Origin: Chlamydia trachomatis
GTDB taxonomy: Bacteria; Chlamydiota; Chlamydiia; Chlamydiales; 2-12-FULL-49-11
Length of the DNA stretch: 6,738 nt
Direction of reading: 5' to 3'
NCBI GenBank assembly: GCA_945877885.1
Contig: CAMCSI010000074.1
Coordinates: 1 to 6,738, forward strand
Below, piece after piece: positions 1 to 4,410 of the stretch. A model generated the notes under the pieces. The model was not told where the DNA came from. It worked only from the letters and a program-made list of their open reading frames with translations, and did no database searches. Each line of letters begins with the position of its first letter. Within the stretch, counting starts at the first letter, position 1. The position numbers and the translations under genes are program-made.

Positions 1-313
1 GTTTTATAAACCTTTTACATTCAATCTATAGCGTTTAAAATGATTAACTCATAAAACACTAGAAGATAAAAAGCAAAATAAAAATGATAATTTTTTATCC
101 TTTTGAAAAATTATAAAAACCCCGCTCACAGATATGTTTCAGTGATAAAATTAATTTATTAAAATTTTCTATAATTTAGCGTTTAAATGTTTTTTAGCAT
201 TTAAAGTTATAATTAACTATATTCACAGATAAGAAAGAAATAGATAGTGTTTGAATACTTCTGTTTTACTTTCTCATTAACTGCAATTAAGTGAGATCAT
301 TAAGGAGAAAAAC
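1..313. other. AT-rich non-coding leader upstream of the histone-like gene
   Basis: I see no convincing gene in this stretch. It is very AT-rich and holds three copies of an 11-mer: TAGCGTTTAAA at 29-39 and 177-187, and the variant TAGCATTTAAA at 195-205. The last two start 18 bp apart. The 9-mer TCACAGATA occurs at 126-134 and 223-231. A TATAAT hexamer lies at 208-213 but has no good -35 partner. The repeats could be regulatory sites for the downstream gene or chance in AT-rich DNA; I cannot separate these. Confidence 0.5.
202..232 (+). promoter_or_regulatory. possible sigma-28-like half-sites upstream of the Hc2 gene (spacing off)
   Basis: TAAAGTTA at 202-209 matches 7 of 8 bases of the sigma-28 -35 consensus TAAAGTTT. 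ACAGATAA at 225-232 matches 6 of 8 of the -10 consensus GCCGATAA. The intervening 15 bp is longer than the usual 11-12, which counts against it. In Chlamydia trachomatis hctB is known to be a sigma-28-dependent late gene, so the resemblance is worth recording. An alternative is a sigma-70-type promoter using TATAAT at 208-213 within the same stretch. Confidence 0.2.
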
Positions 314-772
314 ATGGCAGCAAAAAGAAAAACAGCAGCGAAGAAAAGTCCTGCTAAGAAAAGAGCCACTACAAAAAGAAAAGTAGTTGCTAAGAAAATA
401 GCACCTAAAAGAAAGGTAGCAGCAAAAAGAAAAACTACAGCTAAGAAAGCCGCTCCAAAAGCTAAAGTAGCTAAAAAAGCAGCTCCAAAGAAAAAAGTAG
501 CAGCAAAAAGAAAAACTACAGCTAAGAAAGCCGCTCCAAAGAAAAGAGTAGCAAAAAAAGCAGCTCCAAAGAAAAAAGTAGCAAAAAAAGCCGCTCCGAA
601 GAAAAAAGTAGCAGCAAAAAGAAAAACTACAGCTAAAAAAGCTGCTCCAAAGAAAAGAGTAGCTAAACGTACAACACGTAAAACAGCAGCTCATGCTCCT
701 GCCGTAGTGCACCATGAAGCACCACATGTTGCAAAAAAAATCGTAGTTAGAAGAAGAAAAGCTACAAAATAA
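314..772 (+). CDS. hctB: Histone H1-like DNA-binding protein, Hc2 type
   Basis: This small, extremely basic protein of 152 residues is likely to bind and compact DNA without sequence specificity. In Chlamydiales the Hc2 protein condenses the nucleoid as replicating bodies turn into infectious bodies. Almost the whole chain consists of Lys, Ala, Arg, Pro, Thr and Val in degenerate blocks such as AAKRKTTAKKAAPKKKVAKK; there are no acidic residues until the C-terminal part. The last 30 residues differ, containing several His, one Glu and a basic VVRRRKATK tail. The start is well supported: AAGGAG at 302-307 lies six bases before the ATG. Length polymorphism through repeat number is typical of Hc2, so the length is not diagnostic. 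A long opposite-strand frame here is only a shadow of the repeats. H1-like proteins of similar composition also occur in other bacteria (Bordetella, for example), so the orthology to hctB is probable and not certain. Confidence 0.85.
   Translation: MAAKRKTAAKKSPAKKRATTKRKVVAKKIAPKRKVAAKRKTTAKKAAPKAKVAKKAAPKKKVAAKRKTTAKKAAPKKRVAKKAAPKKKVAKKAAPKKKVAAKRKTTAKKAAPKKRVAKRTTRKTAAHAPAVVHHEAPHVAKKIVVRRRKATK
416..651 (+). repeat. Direct DNA repeats inside the Hc2 gene
   Basis: A 44-bp block beginning GTAGCAGCAAAAAGAAAAAC recurs at 416-459, 497-540 and about 608-651, with offsets of 81 and 111 bp, both multiples of three. The first two copies are identical. The third differs at a few silent positions (AAG to AAA, GCC to GCT). 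Shorter units of about 30 bp encoding KKVAKKAAPK fill the space between them. The in-frame arrangement and near identity point to recent duplication and offer a route to length change by recombination or slippage. Confidence 0.85.
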
Positions 773-797
773 GTCTTTTTTTAGGCTAAGTTTGAAG

Positions 798-830
798 AAC
801 TAAGAGGTTACGACCTCTTAGTTTTTTTTT
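798..830 (+). terminator. Rho-independent terminator of the Hc2 gene
   Basis: AACTAAGAGG at 798-807 pairs perfectly with CCTCTTAGTT at 814-823 around a six-base loop, and a run of nine T follows (822-830). It begins 25 bases after the histone stop codon. On the minus strand the hairpin is not followed by a T run, so it terminates transcription in one direction only. The stem and T run also encode the end of the convergent phosphatase gene. Confidence 0.93.
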
Positions 831-1372
831 GCCCGCAAAAGAAATGGAGTTTTTAGGCTGGGGTAGAATTTCAGTAGCAAACAAGAACTTAAGAGACCAA
901 TTAAAATCCCGACAAGAGCATCAGAGGCAAAATGAGCTCTTAAGGATATCCTGGTAAAAGCAATTGCTGCAGCAAATAGGTAAATCGATCGATTAATTCT
1001 AAATATTTTAGAAAGTGAATGTGAAAATGCAGCCGCAATAGCGCTATGACTTGAAGGAAAAGATAGATAGGAGTCATTTAAGGTAAAATAGATGAGCCCT
1101 GAGATGTTTTCATCTAACAGGTAAGGTCTTGCTCTTCCGATAGAAATTTTTAAAAGACCACAAATAAGCATTACTAAGTTAGTTAACACAAAGAAGTATA
1201 GCACCTTAGAATGTAAAGCTTCAAATCGCTTTTTATATAAAAGGTAAAGAGATAAAGATCCAAAAACAACGAGATAGAGCTTTGGTGCGGAAAAAAAGGT
1301 GATTATTTTCAAAAATTTTTCGAAAATAAGGGGGGTATGATCTAAAAAAAATGTATCGAAACTATTTACCAT
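818..1372 (-). CDS. PAP2-family membrane phosphatase (lipid phosphatase)
   Basis: This is a 184-residue integral membrane protein with the three-part PAP2 active-site signature. Motif 1 is K-x6-RP at Lys75...Arg82-Pro83. Motif 2 is PSSH at 106-109. Motif 3 is R141-x5-His147-x3-Asp151, with Thr140 where Ser is usual. His109 and His147 are the expected acid and nucleophile. Hydrophobic segments lie around residues 30-46, 57-74, 109-122, 129-140 and 150-168. Family members dephosphorylate lipid phosphates such as phosphatidylglycerophosphate, phosphatidate or undecaprenyl pyrophosphate with the active site facing the periplasm; the substrate here cannot be told from sequence. No clear Shine-Dalgarno precedes the ATG. 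The gene diverges from the SOD-like gene and converges on the histone gene, sharing its terminator DNA for codons 182-184 and the stop. The family call is firm, the specific function open. Confidence 0.88.
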   Translation of the reverse strand: MVNSFDTFFLDHTPLIFEKFLKIITFFSAPKLYLVVFGSLSLYLLYKKRFEALHSKVLYFFVLTNLVMLICGLLKISIGRARPYLLDENISGLIYFTLNDSYLSFPSSHSAIAAAFSHSLSKIFRINRSIYLFAAAIAFTRISLRAHFASDALVGILIGLLSSCLLLKFYPSLKTPFLLRAKKN

Positions 1373-1432
1373 TATTTTGAAGTATGCGGGAATTATTCTA
1401 TTAAAGTATAGTATTTTGAAAAGGGGTTTTAG
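1373..1432. promoter_or_regulatory. Divergent promoter region between PAP2 and SOD-like genes
   Basis: Only 60 bp separate the two divergent starts. On the minus strand, TTTTCA (1417-1422) and TAGAAT (1395-1400) are 16 bp apart and could serve the phosphatase. On the plus strand, TTGAAG (1377-1382) and TATTAA (1399-1404) are also 16 bp apart and could serve the SOD-like gene. Its RBS, AAGGGG at 1421-1426, lies six bases before the ATG. All four hexamers are imperfect, and in such AT-rich DNA some would arise by chance. Confidence 0.35.
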
Positions 1433-2098
1433 ATGAAAAAGCTATTTTATATTACGATGCTCTATGGCGTCTTACTTTCGGATCAAATTATCCCAAAAGA
1501 TTTTTCCTACCTAAAAGCTAAAATGCCGAAATTTGACGCAACTCTTATTGATATTCACTTAAAGTTGTATGAAGGGTATGTAGCGCAGGTAAATTTTATT
1601 GATAGCAATATGGATAAAACAGAGGATCCATTTTTACTACAGTCACTGCGCAAGCAATATGGATTTGAATACGATGGGATGAGTTTACATGAGCTTTATT
1701 TTGGTCAGCTTGGGGGAAATGGTAAAACACCCAATAAAAAACGTGTTTTAGATCGAATTGAAACTACCTTTGGAAGTTTTGAAAACTTTAGATCAAAGGT
1801 GCTCAGTTTTGCAAAAACTCGTGGTATTGGCTGGATAATCTTATTTGGCAATATCGATGGAGGTGATTTAAAGCTTTCATGGGTAGCTGACCACGAAAAG
1901 GGTTTTCTTTCAGGCTGGGTACCTGTTTGTGTGATTGATCTATGGGAGCATGCCTATTTAAGTCAGTTTGGACTCGATAAAAACAACTATATTGATCTAC
2001 TCTTTGAATATATGGATTGGTCAGTGATAAACACCCGCTATATTGAAGGGTGTAAGACTATTAAGAACAATTACAAAGAAATAAAAAAGAAGTTCTAA
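1433..2098 (+). CDS. Fe/Mn superoxide dismutase-family protein with hydrophobic N-terminus
   Basis: The 221-residue product has the fold signature of Fe/Mn superoxide dismutases, which convert superoxide to oxygen and hydrogen peroxide. The four expected metal ligands are present: His42 (in IDIHLKLYEGYV), His86 (in SLHELYFGQLGG), and Asp169 and His173 in the hallmark DLWEHAYL. The C-terminal YIDLLFEYMDWSVINTRY also matches the family's final helix. Three things are unusual. About 20 residues precede the normal start, reading MKKLFYITMLYGVLL, which resembles a signal peptide or membrane anchor. The stretch from ligand His42 to the active-site Tyr has six intervening residues where seven is usual. 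The residue usually His in the second shell appears to be Tyr. A good RBS (AAGGGG, spacing six) supports this start and so the long N-terminus. Activity and metal preference are unproven; it may be a divergent or exported SOD. It is probably monocistronic. Confidence 0.85.
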   Translation: MKKLFYITMLYGVLLSDQIIPKDFSYLKAKMPKFDATLIDIHLKLYEGYVAQVNFIDSNMDKTEDPFLLQSLRKQYGFEYDGMSLHELYFGQLGGNGKTPNKKRVLDRIETTFGSFENFRSKVLSFAKTRGIGWIILFGNIDGGDLKLSWVADHEKGFLSGWVPVCVIDLWEHAYLSQFGLDKNNYIDLLFEYMDWSVINTRYIEGCKTIKNNYKEIKKKF

Positions 2099-2207
2099 AT
2101 ACCTGTTTCAAGCTTTTCATCAAGAAGAAGCAATGAATTAAATATGTTAATAAAGTTTTCCATAATCAATTTATTATAATTTAAAAAGTTTAAAAACAAG
2201 GTACATC

Positions 2208-2236
2208 TTGTCTTTTATGAAACATCATGTTACACT
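2208..2236 (+). promoter_or_regulatory. Extended -10 promoter of the acidic hypothetical gene
   Basis: TTGTCT (2208-2213) and TACACT (2231-2236) are separated by 17 bp, and TG at 2228-2229 supplies an extended -10. Transcription would start near 2243. That lies downstream of an in-frame ATG at 2227, which supports the later start at 2272. Confidence 0.55.
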
Positions 2237-2271
2237 CTTGCCCTTTAACATTTACAACAAGGAAACTTTCT

Positions 2272-2781
2272 ATGTTCAGCGCAATCACAGGGTCATTACC
2301 TAATCAACCTACCTCAGCATTTACAACTGCAAGTCCTAAGAAAGGAGGGGGTGATAACTTAATTTCCAGAGTAGATGGGGCAAGAAGAACAGCTATGGAG
2401 AATCAACCGCGCTGGTCCATTGATAGTATGGATGGCTTTTTTTATTTTGATAGAAATATAGCTCCATTGACAGAGGCTGATGAACCTACATCTACTCAAA
2501 GAGAGGAGAGGGAAATTGGAAGAAGAAATTCTTCAGCTGAATTAGAGGATGAGGAATTTCAATGCTCATCAGGAGCTTGTTCCCCCCTTTTAGAGGAGGA
2601 AGAGACGGCAGAGGCTAAGTCAAAAAGAATTATGGATTTTGTGAATGATAATGACCTTCCAAGTATTATTTATTTATTAGAATATGCTGATGACGAAGTA
2701 AAGAAACTATTGAAAGAAAATACTGAATTTAAGAGAGCTATTCTTGCTAATCCTGTGTTACGACCTTATATTTATGGGTAA
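2272..2781 (+). CDS. Hypothetical acidic protein, possible secreted effector
   Basis: I do not recognise this 169-residue protein. An in-frame ATG exists at 2227, but it has no RBS and lies inside the likely promoter. The ATG at 2272 has AAGGAAA at 2259-2265, six bases upstream, and is preferred. The first 28 residues are polar and rich in Ser, Thr, Pro and Gly, ending in PKKGGG. Residues 64-112 are strongly acidic and low in complexity, with a short CSSGAC segment. Residues about 113-166 look like a compact helical domain (IMDFVNDNDLPSIIYLLEYA, then EVKKLLKENTEFKRAIL). There is no signal peptide or membrane segment. An unstructured polar N-terminus plus a small helical domain is the layout of many type III effectors in Chlamydiales, but this is inference from composition. 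It has its own promoter and probably forms a single-gene unit. Confidence 0.75.
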   Translation: MFSAITGSLPNQPTSAFTTASPKKGGGDNLISRVDGARRTAMENQPRWSIDSMDGFFYFDRNIAPLTEADEPTSTQREEREIGRRNSSAELEDEEFQCSSGACSPLLEEEETAEAKSKRIMDFVNDNDLPSIIYLLEYADDEVKKLLKENTEFKRAILANPVLRPYIYG

Positions 2782-2827
2782 CGGAAAAAGGAGTCTACTT
2801 GTATTTAAATTGTCTTTGACAGGATTG

Positions 2828-2833
2828 TATAAT
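2828..2833 (+). promoter_or_regulatory. Candidate -10 of the EamA transporter gene
   Basis: A perfect TATAAT lies 17 bases before the ATG at 2851. The perfect TTGACA at 2816-2821 is only six bases upstream, too close to act as its -35; the best correctly placed hexamer is the weak TTTAAA at 2804-2809. If TTGACA is used instead, its partner would be the poor CATAAG at 2837-2842. With TATAAT the transcript would start near 2840. Confidence 0.35.
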
Positions 2834-2850
2834 TAACATAAGCAGAAGGT

Positions 2851-3774
2851 ATGTTCAGAAGATTTCAGTTAAGGCGATTTGAGAGGGGGTCATTGTATAT
2901 GATCCTGGCAATGGTAGTATCTACTGTTTTTGCCTTTAGTATTAAATCTGCGATGGCTACAGTCTTTTTACCCCTAATGGTCTTTCTTCGCTTTTTTCTC
3001 CCTTTTTTATTAATTTTACCTTATTTCCTCTTTAATTTTAGTGAGATAAGAGAAGTTCAACTAATGAAAACAGGGGGACATCTTCTTCGAGCTAGTTTTG
3101 TCGTTGTTTCCCAGTACAGCTTATTTTATTATTTTACGAAAGGTTCATTGACAAACGGTATACTACTTTGGAATACATCTCCATTGTTCATCCCGATCAT
3201 TATGATGATTTTTTATAAACATCGCACTCCAACCCCGATTTGGATGGCCCTATTTGTTGCTTTTTTAGGGGTTATATGCATTTTAAAGCCAACCAACGGT
3301 GTATTTGACCTATTTAGTATTTTTGGCTTCCTATCAGGGATTACGGTTGCTTTTTCGCAAGTACTTTATGGGGTTAATAGGGAAAATGAAACTCTTCCAC
3401 AAAATGTATTTTTCTTTTTTTTCTATACATCGATTTTATCGTTATTCCCACTTTTTTGTAGTTTATTTATGTATGGATTTGAGCAAGTGATCCTCTCTTC
3501 TTTCTATCAGCAAGGAATGCTCGTTCCAGCCCTTTCAGTACTAGTTGCTTCCTTTGCCTCCATCGGAAATCAGGTCCTTAGAGGAAAGGCCTATTTAACC
3601 GCTAAACCTGCAAGTTTAGCCCCTTACATATACCTTTGCGTTGTGTTTGCCGCAGTAATTGATGTTATTCAACACCCAGGAAGTATCCATGGGTTTTTGT
3701 TTGTATTAGGGATGCTGCTTATTTTTAGCGGAATATTTATTGAAATGTTTTATTCAGCAAAGCTGAGCTATTAA
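2851..3774 (+). CDS. EamA/DMT-superfamily transporter
   Basis: This 307-residue protein has about ten hydrophobic helices arranged as two EamA repeats (about residues 13-146 and 155-300). The first repeat ends with the typical LLWNTSPLFIPII (105-117) and GVICILKP (140-147) segments; the second has AYLTAKPASLAPYIY (247-261). EamA carriers move small metabolites across the inner membrane. Chlamydia uses one for S-adenosylmethionine, but I cannot assign a substrate here. The basic N-terminus (MFRRFQLRRFER) fits a cytoplasmic tail. Start choice is uncertain. The first ATG (2851) has AGAAGG only one base upstream. The in-frame ATG at 2899 has GAGAGGGGG (2881-2889) at nine bases, which would give 291 residues and remove the tail. 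I kept the longer form because homologues usually carry a short N-terminal tail. The stop codon lies in the left arm of the repeat element downstream. Confidence 0.85.
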   Translation: MFRRFQLRRFERGSLYMILAMVVSTVFAFSIKSAMATVFLPLMVFLRFFLPFLLILPYFLFNFSEIREVQLMKTGGHLLRASFVVVSQYSLFYYFTKGSLTNGILLWNTSPLFIPIIMMIFYKHRTPTPIWMALFVAFLGVICILKPTNGVFDLFSIFGFLSGITVAFSQVLYGVNRENETLPQNVFFFFFYTSILSLFPLFCSLFMYGFEQVILSSFYQQGMLVPALSVLVASFASIGNQVLRGKAYLTAKPASLAPYIYLCVVFAAVIDVIQHPGSIHGFLFVLGMLLIFSGIFIEMFYSAKLSY

Positions 3775-3819
3775 TTAACTCACCTTACGTAATTTGAAAA
3801 AGTCTAGTATATAGATTCA

Positions 3820-3851
3820 ACACAAAGACACAAAGATACTAAGACACAAAG
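3820..3851 (+). repeat. Four tandem copies of the 8-bp unit ACACAAAG
   Basis: Units lie at 3820-3827, 3828-3835, 3836-3843 (ATACTAAG, two changes) and 3844-3851. An inverted pair, CTTTGTGT twice, lies at 3951-3966. The segment 3819-3836 is perfectly complementary over 18 bp to 3950-3967, allowing a large stem that encloses the central palindrome. Confidence 0.9.
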
Positions 3852-3868
3852 AATGCATCAAAAAATAA

Positions 3869-3900
3869 TCACCTTAGGTAAGGTGAGTTTATAATATTTT
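3869..3900 (+). terminator. Central palindrome, possible weak terminator of the EamA gene
   Basis: TCACCTTAGGTAAGGTGA (3869-3886) can fold as a seven-base-pair hairpin with a four-base AGGT loop. It is followed by GTTTATAATATTTT, rich in T but not a clean run. It lies about 95 bases after the transporter stop. The 3' arm (3874-3889) can alternatively pair with AACTCACCTTACGTAA at 3777-3792 (15 of 16 bases), so two exclusive folds are possible. Confidence 0.3.
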
Positions 3901-4024
3901 CTACAGAAAAAAGCCTATTTACAGTTTATTACCAGGATTATAGCTGTATTCTTTGTGTCTTTGTGTTTAATTTTCTATTCTCTATAGAAAGCTTTGTTTG
4001 TCGGTGGTAATATATAAATTCAAA

Positions 4025-4043
4025 GTCACCTTACGTAAGTGAC
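4025..4043 (-). terminator. Hairpin at the 3' end of the minus-strand unit, possible terminator
   Basis: Just past the stop of the ABM gene, GTCAC and GTGAC flank the self-complementary TTACGTAA with one extra C. The minus-strand RNA would fold into a short hairpin followed by TTTGAATTTATATATT, a broken T-rich tail. This is a plausible but weak terminator and coincides with the right end of the repeat element. Confidence 0.3.
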
Positions 4044-4046
4044 TAA

Positions 4047-4355
4047 TTAAGCTGCTTCTTTTAAGAATTCGCAAAAAGCTCTACTTGGTGGGATTAAAGA
4101 GAGTTTATTTAAGTCCTTAATTGCTTTAAGATAAGTAGGATCTTTGAAGAATTTTTCGGCATCTTCCCTTTTCTTCCAGTGAGAGCTTGAAAGGAACTCT
4201 TCTGTTTCCTCGTTATGATACATAGATGCCCAGTTAGCACCAAATTTAGATGCTAGGGGTTTAATTTTAGACTCCCAGGCGGAGAGGAATTCCTTTTCAT
4301 AGCCAGGTTTTGGGTGATATATGGCAGTAACTAGTACTGTATCTGTAGGTTTCAT
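4047..4355 (-). CDS. Small ABM-like (dimeric alpha/beta-barrel) protein
   Basis: The 102-residue product resembles the antibiotic biosynthesis monooxygenase (ABM) domain, a ferredoxin-like fold that forms dimers. The N-terminal strand VLVTAIYHPKPGYEKEFLSAW (7-27) matches the usual strand, PG turn and helix. The stretch around EEFLSSSHWKKREDAEKFFKDPTYLKAI (52-79) matches the second strand, conserved Trp and helix. Members include quinol and heme monooxygenases and many of unknown activity, so no reaction can be named. The RBS AAAGGGGG (4363-4370) lies seven bases before the ATG and is strong. It starts 55 bases after the permease stop on the same strand, so the two are probably cotranscribed. 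No residue pattern for heme binding is evident. The stop codon lies in the right arm of the repeat element. Confidence 0.7.
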   Translation of the reverse strand: MKPTDTVLVTAIYHPKPGYEKEFLSAWESKIKPLASKFGANWASMYHNEETEEFLSSSHWKKREDAEKFFKDPTYLKAIKDLNKLSLIPPSRAFCEFLKEAA

Positions 4356-4410
4356 AAAGTAGCCCCCTTTCTATCTATGTAATCATAGTTTTAGTTAAAT
4401 AGTTTACAAG

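Larger units (their letters stand above)
3771..4050. repeat. Compact MITE-like element with terminal and nested inverted repeats
   Basis: The left end (3771-3792) reads TTAATTA-AC-TCAC-C-TTACGTAA. The right end (4031-4050), reverse complemented, reads TTAATTA-G-TCAC-TTACGTAA, so the ends form imperfect terminal inverted repeats of 20-22 bp with two small indels. The core TCACCTTACGTAA also recurs directly at 3780-3792 and 4026-4038, and with one change at 3869-3881. A central palindrome lies at 3869-3886, and two inverted arrays of an 8-bp unit lie inside. No reading frame of note is present. The element fills the gap between convergent genes exactly and contributes both stop codons. It could be a non-autonomous transposable element, a mobile structured repeat, or a bidirectional termination region. 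No clear target duplication was seen beyond the shared TTAATT-rich ends. Confidence 0.65.

Noticed and set aside
287..727. Long minus-strand open frame rich in Cys, Phe and Ser
   Set aside because: It mirrors the Lys/Ala-rich histone repeats on the other strand and has no RBS or plausible protein character.
2227..2271. Upstream ATG extending the acidic hypothetical protein by 15 residues
   Set aside because: There is no RBS before it and it falls between the -35 and -10 of the likely promoter; the ATG at 2272 has a good RBS.
2816..2833. TTGACA and TATAAT as one promoter pair
   Set aside because: The spacer is only six bases, far below the 16-18 needed for sigma-70-type recognition.
3299..3490. 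63-codon plus-strand frame within the EamA gene
   Set aside because: It lies wholly inside a well-supported transporter in another frame and has no independent support.
3820..3966. CRISPR array
   Set aside because: The repeats are 8-bp contiguous units with inverted copies and no spacers or cas genes.
4375..4388. Terminator between the permease and ABM genes (CTATG-TAAT-CATAG hairpin)
   Set aside because: The stem is only five AT-rich pairs and on the minus strand no T run follows, so it should not separate the two genes.
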